Of a stretch of DNA of 64,000 nucleotides, positions 17,643-26,900 are shown in pieces. Position 1 is the first letter of the stretch, and every line of letters starts with the position of its first letter. Source of the DNA: Streptomyces sp. HUAS MG91. Lineage in GTDB: Bacteria > Actinomycetota > Actinomycetes > Streptomycetales > Streptomycetaceae. Position numbers and translations under genes: made by a program. The stretch is taken from the NCBI RefSeq assembly GCF_040529335.1, contig NZ_CP159534.1, positions 6,386,001 through 6,450,000 of the forward strand, in the 5' to 3' direction. The notes under the pieces were generated by a model. The model worked only from the letters and a program-made list of their open reading frames with translations, searched no databases and was not told where the DNA came from.

Positions 17643-19688
17643 GTGTCCAAACTGACCGACGTGCCCAAACGGATCTTGATCGGGCGCGCACTGCGCAGTG
17701 ATCGGCTCGGAGAAACGCTCCTGCCGAAGCGCATCGCACTCCCCGTTTTCGCCTCCGACCCGCTCTCCTCCGTCGCGTACGCGCCCGGCGAGGTGCTGCT
17801 GGTCCTGTCCATCGCGGGCGTGTCGGCGTACCACTTCAGCCCCTGGATCGCGGTCGCGGTCGTCGTGCTGATGTTCACGGTCGTCGCCTCGTACCGGCAG
17901 AACGTGCACGCCTACCCGAGCGGTGGCGGCGACTACGAGGTGGCCAACACCAACCTCGGCCCGAAGGCCGGGCTCACCGTCGCCAGCGCCCTGCTCGTCG
18001 ACTACGTCCTGACCGTCGCCGTCTCCATCGCCTCCGGCATCGAGAACCTCGGCTCGGCGGTGCCCTTCGTGGTCGAGCACAAGGTGCTGTGCGCCTGCGC
18101 CGTGATCATCCTGCTGACGCTGATGAACCTGCGCGGGGTCAAGGAGTCCGGGAAGCTCTTCGCCATCCCGACGTACGTCTTCGTCGCCGGCGTCTTCATC
18201 ATGATCGCCTGGGGTGCCTTCCGCGGGCTGATCCTCGGCGACACCATGCGGGCCCCCACCTCCGACTTCCACATCAAGGCGGAACACCAGGGCCTCGCGG
18301 GCTTCGCCCTGGTCTTCCTGCTCCTGCGGGCCTTCTCCTCCGGCTGCGCGGCCCTGACCGGCGTCGAGGCGATCTCCAACGGCGTCCCGGCGTTCCGCAA
18401 GCCGAAGTCGAAGAACGCGGCGTCCACGCTCGCCCTCATGGGCGCGCTCGCCGTCACCATGTTCTGCGGCATCATCGCGCTCGCCATGACCACCAAGGTC
18501 CGGATGGCCGAGCATCCGGCGACCGACCTGATCCACAACGGTGTCGCCGTCGGCGGCGCCTACGTCCAGAACCCGGTGATCTCCCAGGTCGCCGAGGCCG
18601 TCTTCGGCAAGGGCAGCTTCCTCTTCATCGTCCTCGCGGCCGCGACGGCCCTGGTCCTCTTCCTGGCCGCCAACACCGCGTACAACGGCTTCCCGCTGCT
18701 CGGCTCGATCCTCGCCCAGGACCGCTACCTGCCGCGCCAGCTGCACACCCGCGGCGACCGCCTCGCCTTCTCGAACGGCATCGTGCTGCTCGCGGGCGCG
18801 GCGATGCTCCTGGTCGTGATCTACGGCGCCGACTCCACCCGCCTGATCCAGCTCTACATCGTCGGCGTGTTCGTGTCCTTCACGCTCAGCCAGACGGGCA
18901 TGGTTCGGCACTGGAACCGCCACCTGCGCACCGAGCGCGACGCCGACAAGCGCCGCCACATGATCCGCTCCCGCGCGATCAACGCCTTCGGCGCCTTCTT
19001 CACCGGCCTGGTCCTCGTGGTCGTCCTCGTCACGAAGTTCACCCACGGCGCCTGGGTCGCGCTGCTCGGCATGTGCATCTTCTACGCGACGATGACCGCG
19101 ATCCGGAAGCACTACGACCGGGTCGCCGAGGAGATCGCCGCGCCGGAGACGCCGTCCGACGACAGCGTCCGCCCGTCCCGCGTCCACTCGATCGTCCTCG
19201 TCTCGAAGATCCACCGGCCGACGCTGCGGGCCCTGGCCTACGCCAAGCTGATGCGCACGGACACCCTCGAAGCGCTGAGCGTCAACGTCGACCCGGCCGA
19301 GACCAAGGCGCTGCGCGAGGAGTGGGAGCGGCGCGGCATCGAGATCCCGCTCAAGGTCCTCGACTCGCCGTACCGCGAGATCACCCGGCCGATCATCGAA
19401 TACGTGAAGAGCCTGCGCCGCGAGTCCCCGCGCGACGCGATCAGCGTGATCATCCCCGAGTACGTGGTCGGCCACTGGTACGAGCACCTGCTGCACAACC
19501 AGAGCGCCCTCAGGCTGAAGGGGCGGCTGCTGTTCACCCCGGGGATCATGGTGACGTCGGTCCCCTACCAGCTGGAGTCCTCCGAGGCCGCCAAGAAGCG
19601 GGCCCGCAGGCGTTCCGAGTGGAACGCGCCGGGCGCGGTGCGCCGCGGCCCGGTCGAGAAGCGCCCCAAGGAGCCGAGCGGCAAGTAA
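17643..19688 (+). CDS. APC-family permease, KimA-like potassium importer
   Basis: This 681-residue protein starts at GTG 17643. The opening helix motif FASDPLSSVAYAPGEVLLVLS matches the KimA/YdaO branch of the APC superfamily. About 12 membrane helices run to residue 480, followed by a soluble C-terminal domain of about 170 residues (SIVLVSKIHRPTLRALAYA, then EYVVGHWYEHLLHNQSALR). KimA proteins import K+ with H+ and in Firmicutes are inhibited by c-di-AMP. Divergent trkA genes support a potassium role. The exact substrate is inferred. Confidence 0.85.
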   Translation: MSKLTDVPKRILIGRALRSDRLGETLLPKRIALPVFASDPLSSVAYAPGEVLLVLSIAGVSAYHFSPWIAVAVVVLMFTVVASYRQNVHAYPSGGGDYEVANTNLGPKAGLTVASALLVDYVLTVAVSIASGIENLGSAVPFVVEHKVLCACAVIILLTLMNLRGVKESGKLFAIPTYVFVAGVFIMIAWGAFRGLILGDTMRAPTSDFHIKAEHQGLAGFALVFLLLRAFSSGCAALTGVEAISNGVPAFRKPKSKNAASTLALMGALAVTMFCGIIALAMTTKVRMAEHPATDLIHNGVAVGGAYVQNPVISQVAEAVFGKGSFLFIVLAAATALVLFLAANTAYNGFPLLGSILAQDRYLPRQLHTRGDRLAFSNGIVLLAGAAMLLVVIYGADSTRLIQLYIVGVFVSFTLSQTGMVRHWNRHLRTERDADKRRHMIRSRAINAFGAFFTGLVLVVVLVTKFTHGAWVALLGMCIFYATMTAIRKHYDRVAEEIAAPETPSDDSVRPSRVHSIVLVSKIHRPTLRALAYAKLMRTDTLEALSVNVDPAETKALREEWERRGIEIPLKVLDSPYREITRPIIEYVKSLRRESPRDAISVIIPEYVVGHWYEHLLHNQSALRLKGRLLFTPGIMVTSVPYQLESSEAAKKRARRRSEWNAPGAVRRGPVEKRPKEPSGK

Positions 19689-19717
19689 CGCCGTTCCCGA
19701 GCGGTCGGCTCGTGGTG

Positions 19718-19766
19718 AGCGGCCGGACAACAGCCACGTAGACTGGACGGCTGTTGTCCGGCCGCT
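19718..19766. terminator. Terminator-like inverted repeat
   Basis: A perfect 18-bp repeat (19718-19735 and 19749-19766) with a 13-base loop follows the permease stop and lies 41 bp before the methyltransferase start. Confidence 0.7.
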
Positions 19767-19807
19767 TCTCCGTTTGTGGCCTCCCCTGACGTACTGGAGC
19801 TCCCGCC

Positions 19808-21136
19808 ATGCAGGCAGAACCGACGAAGTCCCTGGTGGGGGAGGAGTACGAGGTCGAGGTCGGCCCCGTCGCGCACGGTGGTCACTGCATCGCGCGCACG
19901 GCCGAGGGCCAGGTCCTGTTCGTCCGGCACACGCTGCCCGGCGAGCAGGTCGTGGCGCGGGTGACCCACGGCGAGGAGGGCGACCGCTTCCTGCGCGCGG
20001 ACGCCGTACGGGTCCTGGACGCCTCCAAGGACCGCGTCGAGGCCCCCTGCCCGTACGCCGGTCCGGGCCGCTGCGGCGGCTGCGACTGGCAGCACGCCAA
20101 GCCCGGCGCGCAGCGCCGCATGAAGGGCGAGGTCATCGCCGAGCAGCTGCAGCACCTGGCCGGGCTCACGCCCGAGGAGGCCGGCTGGGACGGCACCGTC
20201 ATGCCGGCCGAGGGCGACAAGCTCCCGGCGGGCGAGGTCCCGCAGTGGCGTACGCGCGTCCAGTACGCGGTGACCGAGGACGGCCGCGCGGGCCTGCGCC
20301 GCCACCGCTCGCACGAGGTCGAGCCGGTCGAGCACTGCATGATCGCCGCCGAGGGCGTCTCCGAGCTGGGCATCGAGCAGCGCGACTGGACCGGCATGGA
20401 GTCGGTCGAGGCGATCGCGGCCAGCGGCTCGCAGGACCGCCAGGTGATCCTGAAGCCGCTGGTGGGCGCCCGTCTGCCGATCGTCGAGCTGGACAAGCCG
20501 GTCTCCGTGATGCGGATCGGTGAGAAGGACGGCGGCGTCCACCGCGTCCACGGCCGCCCGTTCGTGCGCGAGCGCGCCGACGACCGTACGTACCGGGTGG
20601 GCAGCGGCGGCTTCTGGCAGGTCCACCCCAAGGCGGCGGACACCCTGATGAAGGCCGTCATGCAGGGCCTGCTCCCGCGCAAGGGCGACATGGCCCTCGA
20701 CCTGTACTGCGGCGTCGGCCTCTTCGCGGGCGCGCTCGCGGACCGGATCGGCGACAAGGGTGCGGTGCTCGGCATCGAGTCCGGCAAGCGCGCGGTGGAG
20801 GACGCCCGCCACAACCTCTCCGGGTTCGACCGGGTCCGCATCGAGCAGGGCAAGGTCGAGGCCGTGCTCCCGCGCACCGGCATCACCGAGGTGGACCTCA
20901 TCGTCCTCGACCCGCCGCGCGCGGGCGCCGGCAAGAAGACCGTCGCCCACCTCTCGACGCTGGGCGCCCGCCGCATCGCGTACGTGGCCTGCGACCCGGC
21001 GGCGCTCGCGCGGGACCTCGGGTATTTCCGCGAGGGCGGGTACCGGGTGCGGACGCTTCGGGCGTTCGATCTGTTTCCGATGACATCGCATGTCGAGTGT
21101 GTCGCTGTTCTGGAGCCGGCGACGAAGGGCGGCTGA
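19808..21136 (+). CDS. Class I RNA m5U methyltransferase (TrmA/RlmD family)
   Basis: This 442-residue protein has an N-terminal TRAM domain (EVEVGPVAHGGHCIAR), then the cysteines of a 4Fe-4S cluster (CPYAGPGRCGGCDW, fourth Cys near EHCM). The SAM motif is LDLYCGVGLFAGALA, followed by IVLDPPRAGAG, the catalytic-Cys segment YVACDPAALARDL and a terminal SHVECVAVLE. It methylates a uridine at C5 in rRNA or tRNA; which base cannot be told. The Fe-S motif suggests RlmD-like rather than TrmA. Confidence 0.92.
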   Translation: MQAEPTKSLVGEEYEVEVGPVAHGGHCIARTAEGQVLFVRHTLPGEQVVARVTHGEEGDRFLRADAVRVLDASKDRVEAPCPYAGPGRCGGCDWQHAKPGAQRRMKGEVIAEQLQHLAGLTPEEAGWDGTVMPAEGDKLPAGEVPQWRTRVQYAVTEDGRAGLRRHRSHEVEPVEHCMIAAEGVSELGIEQRDWTGMESVEAIAASGSQDRQVILKPLVGARLPIVELDKPVSVMRIGEKDGGVHRVHGRPFVRERADDRTYRVGSGGFWQVHPKAADTLMKAVMQGLLPRKGDMALDLYCGVGLFAGALADRIGDKGAVLGIESGKRAVEDARHNLSGFDRVRIEQGKVEAVLPRTGITEVDLIVLDPPRAGAGKKTVAHLSTLGARRIAYVACDPAALARDLGYFREGGYRVRTLRAFDLFPMTSHVECVAVLEPATKGG

Positions 21137-21473
21137 ACCGCGACTTCGTCGTTCGGTGAGCTTGGTCGACCTGCTTTCAGGGCTTGGACAGGTACACCCT
21201 GAGCAGTGAGTTCTGCCCCGTTCGCGGACATCTCGCGAGGATCGGATCGTGGGATCCGACGGGGAGGGTGGTCTTGGCTTCGCCGCTGCTACTGGTGGCG
21301 GGGCACGGCGGCTCCACGGGAAGGGTGGGGTGCCGGAGTATCAGCCTTGCGGGAACGCCGGTAGGGCCCGTTTCGAACGTGGCCTGGGGGCCACGCGTCC
21401 GTTCCGGTGACACGGGGGATGCTGCCGGAATGGCACCCGAGGAGTGGGTCGTGCTCCCACTACTTTCCGGCTC
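21137..21473. other. Intergenic region, no gene seen
   Basis: This 337-bp stretch precedes the glycine-rich surface protein. Open frames on both strands lack codon bias and ribosome sites. A small dyad (TCGGATC/GGATCCGA) lies near 21245-21265. It probably contains the surface-protein promoter, but no consensus pair is clear. Confidence 0.4.
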
Positions 21474-22727
21474 ATGCAATGTCATCGTCATCTTGTACGA
21501 AATGTGTCCGTCGGCGCGGTCACTGGCCTTGCGCTCGGCGTCTGCGCGCCCGCCTGGGCCGCCCCTCGGGCCGCGGGCTCCCAGTCCTTCTCCTACACCG
21601 GCGCGACCCAGGCCTTCACGGTCCCCGAGGACGTCTGCGAGATGACCGTGGACGCGGCCGGCGCCGAAGGCGGCAAGGGAGCGTACAACACCTACATCAA
21701 CGCGCAGAGTCCGGGCGGCCAGGGCGCTCAGGCTCGCGCGGCCGTTCGGGTCACCCCGGGCGAGCAGTTGACCGTCACTGTGGGCGGCCGGGGCAGCGAC
21801 GCATCCCCACGGGGCGGGTACGGCGCCGGTGGTTATGGCGGTGGTGGCGACGGCGGCACCGTGGACGATCAGCACGATGCCGCGGCCGCGGGCGGTGGCG
21901 GAGGCGGTGCCACCAGCCTGACCCGGGCGGGCACTCTGGTGGTGGTGGCCGGCGGTGGTGGAGGGGGCGGTGGCGGCACCCTCATCCTCGCTCGCGAGGA
22001 GGCCGCCGCAGAGGCGGTGGGCGCCGGCGGCGACGGCGGGGAGGCGGGCGCGGCCGGCCAGGAGGGGTACGACAGGGCCGGTGGCGGGACGGGCGGCAAG
22101 GGCGGAAGGCCGGGCGGCGAGGGCGGAGCCGGCGGCGCGGGCGGCGCGGGCTCGCAGGCCGCGGGCACCGCGGGCGACGCTGCGAGCGGCACAGCCGGAG
22201 GCGACGGCGGCGACATTTCCGACTACGAGCGTCAGGGTGGCGGAGGCGGCGGCGGGGGCGGCGCCACCGGTGGTGGAGGCGGCGGCGCCAGCGGGGACAG
22301 CGGCAGGTACAACGGTGGTGGCGGTGGTGGCGGTGGTGGCGGCTCCAGCACCGGCCCGGCAGGCGCCACCTTCACCGACGGGGTCCGCGCGGGCAACGGC
22401 ACCCTCACCCTCGACTGGACGGAGGGGACCTGCGAGACACCCACCCCCACACCCACCCCCACCCCTACACCCACCGTCACACCCACCGCGACGTCCACTC
22501 CCACGCCGACCGCGTCCGCGAGCCCGGCGCCGATCCCCACGCCCAGCGCATCCGCGAGTACGGCGGCACCCTCCGCTCCGACTGCCCCTTCCTCCGCCCC
22601 GCCGGCCGGACAGCTCGCGGAAACCGGGACCGACGACTCGCTCCTGACCGGCGCGGCGCTCCTCGTGCTCACCGGCGGCGCCATGCTCCTCGCCGCGCGA
22701 CTCCTGCGGCAGCGCACCCGCGATTGA
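21474..22727 (+). CDS. Glycine-rich LAETG-anchored cell-wall protein
   Basis: This protein of about 417 residues has a signal peptide (basic start, hydrophobic GAVTGLALGVCAPAWA). A short beta module (SFSYTGATQAFTVPEDVCEMTVDAAG) begins the ALK-type glycine-rich domain, then Gly-rich tracts run to about residue 300. A Thr/Pro-repeat wall-spanning segment follows, then LAETG, a hydrophobic helix and the tail RLLRQRTRD. LAETG fits the LAxTG motif of Streptomyces sortase E. ATG 21474 gives a clean signal peptide; GTG 21444 is an alternative. Extended G-runs make the locus prone to slippage and assembly error. Confidence 0.85.
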   Translation: MQCHRHLVRNVSVGAVTGLALGVCAPAWAAPRAAGSQSFSYTGATQAFTVPEDVCEMTVDAAGAEGGKGAYNTYINAQSPGGQGAQARAAVRVTPGEQLTVTVGGRGSDASPRGGYGAGGYGGGGDGGTVDDQHDAAAAGGGGGGATSLTRAGTLVVVAGGGGGGGGGTLILAREEAAAEAVGAGGDGGEAGAAGQEGYDRAGGGTGGKGGRPGGEGGAGGAGGAGSQAAGTAGDAASGTAGGDGGDISDYERQGGGGGGGGGATGGGGGGASGDSGRYNGGGGGGGGGGSSTGPAGATFTDGVRAGNGTLTLDWTEGTCETPTPTPTPTPTPTVTPTATSTPTPTASASPAPIPTPSASASTAAPSAPTAPSSAPPAGQLAETGTDDSLLTGAALLVLTGGAMLLAARLLRQRTRD

Positions 22728-22948
22728 CCGGGGCCTGGGGTGGGGCGCTCCCTACTCGCGTGGGAGCGGCCCGCAGGCAACGGCCTCAACGGTCTTCCTC
22801 CGAATTTCGTCCCATGCGGAAACGTCTGGCGTTCGTCTGACGCTCTCGGGAGTTCACGGGCAGGCGGATGCGGACTGGCCTCCTGCTTCGCAGTCCAGGT
22901 GCCACCGGCCGTGGCGCCCGGCGGCCGGAGTCGGTCCTCCGCGTTTGT

Positions 22949-23221
22949 TCAGGGGAGGCCGGGCAGGCCTGACGAGGCCAGTGCCACCGCACGGTCGACG
23001 GCGATGTGTTTGCTGTGGTCGTGTTCCTGTAGGACGAGGATGTGGACGGATTCGTCTTGGGCGGTGATGGTGAAATGCGGTGGTGCCTGTCGGCGGTGGC
23101 GTGGCGGGGGAGTGTCTGGAGTGGGGCCGAGTGTGGTCCTGTGGCCCTTTGACTCGGCGGCGGTAACAAGGGCTTGGATGAGGCGTAGAGCCCGGTTGTG
23201 CACGGATTTGGTCAGCCCCAT
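22949..23221 (-). pseudogene. Truncated remnant of an accessory-genome hypothetical protein
   Basis: About 90 codons in one frame read as a plausible internal protein piece: RALRLIQALVTAAESKGH, then FTITAQDESVHILVLQEHDH. It starts abruptly and loses coding character after LASSGLPGLP. From memory, the RALRLLQALV and VHILVLQEHD elements belong to a longer actinobacterial hypothetical protein, so this looks like a decayed fragment rather than a working gene. It marks the change from conserved to accessory DNA. Identification is tentative. Confidence 0.4.
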
Positions 23222-23334
23222 GCCCTGGGGGCGTTTTTGGAACCCTGGTGTTCGTTGGGGAAGTCCAGAGCACTCCCGGTGCTGGATACCAGCATGATCG
23301 CACTTGCCAATCGGGGTCCGCTAAAAGGCAACGA

Positions 23335-23435
23335 GTTGACTAGGCGGATCTTGGGCGTGCTTCGAAAGTTCTGCCTGCCCCGCGGGCGAACGACGGGCCT
23401 CTCGAAGCACGCCCCAGGCGACTCCGTGAGTCAAC
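23335..23435 (-). terminator. Compound inverted repeat downstream of the immunity-like gene
   Basis: The arms GGGCGTGCTTCGA (23353-23365) and TCGAAGCACGCCC (23402-23414) pair perfectly. Outside them, GTTGACT (23335-23341) pairs with AGTCAAC (23429-23435). An inner GC-rich hairpin lies in the loop. It ends at the stop of the minus-strand gene, so termination is the simplest role; an element end is possible. Confidence 0.5.
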
Positions 23436-23835
23436 CGCGTCTCCGGAGCGACATGAAGAAATCGTCGATGTCCATGATCTCTTCATTGGTCAACGTGGGC
23501 GCTTTCCATTGCCTCGCCGCACCGTGCTCGATAAAAGGGCGAGGAAGCCCAGTGCCGTAATGAAGTACATACTCCGCCGTGTCTCGGCGCCAGTAATAAG
23601 TGCCGTCGCTCTGTATCGCCGTTCCGCCCGTCACTGCGAATCGGTTGCCCACTACATCCTCGGAGTACCCCATGAGGGCGATGATCACGGGCGCCGCCTT
23701 GAGATATTCAGCAACGCGTGCGCGTTCGGGTGCAGGGATGTGTTCCGACAATGCTTTGATGTCGTCCGCGGAGCTGCTGAAAATGGACTGACTGGCGTGG
23801 TTTCCGAACAAGCCAAGAGGTTTTACCTGACGCAT
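23431..23835 (-). CDS. Candidate immunity protein for the Rhs toxin
   Basis: This is a 134-residue soluble protein without a signal peptide. Segments include DDIKALSEHIPAPERARVAEY, VIIALMGYSEDVVGNRF and DGTYYWRRDTAEYVLHYG, ending EEIMDIDDFFMSLRRRG. It lies 69 bp downstream of the Rhs gene on the same strand. The standard layout of polymorphic toxins places a small immunity gene there, which is the main reason for the call. GC content is lower than its neighbours, as expected for a recently acquired cassette. I do not recognise the family. Confidence 0.65.
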   Translation of the reverse strand: MRQVKPLGLFGNHASQSIFSSSADDIKALSEHIPAPERARVAEYLKAAPVIIALMGYSEDVVGNRFAVTGGTAIQSDGTYYWRRDTAEYVLHYGTGLPRPFIEHGAARQWKAPTLTNEEIMDIDDFFMSLRRRG

Positions 23836-23904
23836 CTGCTTCCTTTTGACGAGGTGCGCTCGGGGCAGTGCCCGGAGCGCACCTATCGGACGGTCGCCGA
23901 GTGG

Positions 23905-26900
23905 CTACTTCGGTTCCCCCAAGGGGCCGTCGGGCCATTCGCGAACCTTGCCGGTGCGAGGATCGACGTCCACTTGGTGGTTGCTGGCATTCCTGACCTC
24001 TACACCACCGAGCAGTCTCGACAGCTCACCGGCTGCCTTGCAGGCGCCGTAGCACGTGACCAGCTGTATGGGCCCTCCATCGTAGTACGGGTTCTCCTTG
24101 ACCAGATCGGCGATCTGTTGTGGGTGGGTGATATGCCCGTCGACGAGGAATTCGCCTTGCTCACTGCCGTGCACGACGACGTCGTGTCCGTATGTTCCCT
24201 TCGATCGCATCAGGTTCTGGATCGTGTCCGCGTCGTCGCCGATGGCCGTGGCGGTCTTCGAGTAGCGGACGCTGCCACCGGCCCAAGTGAACGAGGAAGC
24301 GGGCGGGACGCCCATGGTGGCTGCGCCGGCCGCTCCCCGCGGTGCAGCCGCTGCCTTGCGCCAGCCGGTGAGTCCGCCGACACCGGTGACGACGAGCTGT
24401 TCGACGAGTTCGTCTGCCGCGTCGGCGTACTGGTCGGCGAGTGCGTCGCAGCCCTGTTGCCGGAGGAGGTACTCGGCGCGGTACAGGCGGTAGGCGGGAC
24501 GGACGGGCAGGTATTTGTCCAGAACGGCGCCGGCGCCGCCGTTCTCGCCGGTGAAGACATCGCGGAGGTCGCCGGCGATGACGGCAGGTGACTTGAAGAC
24601 GTCGACGAAGGCGTTGCCGAAGATGCTGAGTACTTCGCCCACGCTGTGGACGTGCTCGTCGTCGGGATTCTCGGGAGTCTGCCCGCTGGGGTCGGTCAGC
24701 AGGGTGGGGGTGTTGTCGGCGTAGGCGTAGGGGGATACCTGTGGGGTCGCCTGGTCTCGCGTCGCCGGGTCGGGGCTCGTGAAGCGGCCGGTGGTGGGGG
24801 TGTACTGGCGGGCGTGGAGGTCGAGGTTGCCGGTGGTGGTCTCGTAGCGGGCGCCGGTGTAGGAGGGCGGGTTCGCAGGGGCGCCGCCGGTGACCGTGCC
24901 AAGGACGCGGGTACCGAACGGGTCGTAGGCCCAGCGCTGGTAGAGGGTGCCGGTGCTGTTGGTGACGTCGACCGGTGAGCCCTGGGTGTCGTGGTGGTAG
25001 GTGAAGACCGCGCCGGTGCCGGTCTTGACGGCGGTGGGCTGGCCGAGGGGGTCGTAGCGGTAGGACTGCTTGACGGCCCAGGCGCTGTCGTACTCGGTGG
25101 CCAGGATCGGCTGCGGGCCGTTGGGGTCCCACTGGGTGCGGCTGGTGACCGCCCCGTCCTTGAGGGTGGTGACCTGGTTGCCGCTCGCGTCGTGGTCGTA
25201 GGTGTAGGAGGCGCCTGCGACGGTGGCGGCGGAGATCTGACCGGCCAGGTCGTAGGCGAAGATGTCGTTGCCCGCCTTGGTCTGGTTGCCCTCGTCGTCG
25301 TAGCCGTAGCCGGTCGTCGTGGTGCCGGTCGTGGTGGAGGTGAGCTGGTCGGCGGCGTCGTAGTCGTAGTTGGTTGTCGTGGTGCCGAGGGCGGAGGTCA
25401 GGCGGTTGCCGACCTTGTCGTAGGTGTAGGACGTGGTGCGGGACGCGGCGCAGCCCGCGACCCAGGGCTGGGGGAAGCAGCCGGAGGTGAGCCGGCCGGC
25501 CGGGTCGTAGCCCAGGTCGTAGCCGGTCGCCCCGACGCCGGCCCGGGTGATGTCGACGTGCTTGGGCAGGCCCGCGGGGGAGAGGGTGAGCGCGGTCTTG
25601 GTGACGCCGGTGCCGGCCTTGGCCGAGGCGACGGCGGTCAGGCGGCCGGCACGGTCGTAGGTGCGGTCTTCTGTCTCGGTGTTGGGCAGAGTCGACCGCG
25701 TGAGGTGGCCGGTCGGGTCCCACGTGTACGAGGTTGTCTTGCCGTCCGCGGCCATGGTGTCGGTGCGGCCGTCGTTGTCGTACGTGTACGTGATCGTGTT
25801 GCCGTCGGAGTACTTGCGGCTGAGCATCTGGCCGGCGGCGTCGTAGGTGTAGGCGAAGCCGCGGGTCTTGGTGAGATTGCCGACCGAGTCGTAGCCGAAG
25901 TCCTCGGAGATCGTCGCGTTGGCGCGGGCCGTCAGTTGTCCGGCGGCGTCGTATCCGTAGGTCGCGTCGGGGGTCGAGTCCGAGTAGTCGGTCTTGGTGA
26001 GCAGACCTCGCGGATCGTGGTCGTAGCTGGTGGAACCGCTCGGAGTGGTCACCTTGTTCACGTTGCCGTCGGCGTCGAAGGCGTAAGCCGTCTCGCGCTT
26101 CAGGGGGTCGGTGACCGAGGTGAGACGGTGTGCCGTGTCGTAGCCGTAGACGGTGACGTGGTCGTTGGCGTCGGTGCGGTCGGTGACGTTGCCGACGATG
26201 TCGCGCCCGTAGGCGGTGACGGCGCCGTCCGGAGCCGTGACCTTGGTCAGATGATCCAGCTTGTCGTATCCGTAGGTGGTGGCGCGCTTGTCGGCGTCCG
26301 TCTGCTCGATGACATTGCCCACCGCGTCGTAGGCGGTGGTGGTCACGCCGCCCAGCGGGTCGGTGACCTTGGTGGGGTTGCCCGCCGGGTCGTAGCCGTA
26401 GGTGGTCGTGTACTGGGCGGGGGTGGCGCCGGAGACGTTGCCGCGCGGGTCGACCGCGGTGGCCTGGCGGCCGTCGCCGTCGTAGGTCCAGCTCTCCTTG
26501 TTGCCCAGCGGCGAGGTGCGGCTGAGCATGTTGCCGTCCGCGTCGTAGGCGTAGGCCGTCGTCTTGTTCAGCGGGTTGGTGCTGCTGGTGAGCTGGTTGT
26601 TCTTGTCGTACCCGGAGCTGATGGTCTTGCCCGCGGCGTCGGTGACCTTGGTGACGTTGTCATTGGCGTCGTAGGTCCTGGTGGTGGTGTGACCCAGGGG
26701 GTCGGTGACCACGAGCGGTCGGTTGATCGCGTCGTAGGTCGTGGTGGTGGCGGCGCCGGTGGGGCCGGTGACCTTGGTGGTGTTGCCGGCCGCGTCGTAG
26801 GCGTAGCTGGTGGTGTAGGCGGCGGGGTCGGCGCCGGTGGCGTTTCCGCGGGGCGAGACGCTGCTGAGCAGGCGGCCCACCTTGTCATAGGCGTAGGTGG

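Noticed and set aside
22240..22500. Short repeats resembling a CRISPR array
   Set aside because: They are glycine and Thr/Pro codon repeats within the surface-protein gene, with no spacer structure and no cas genes.
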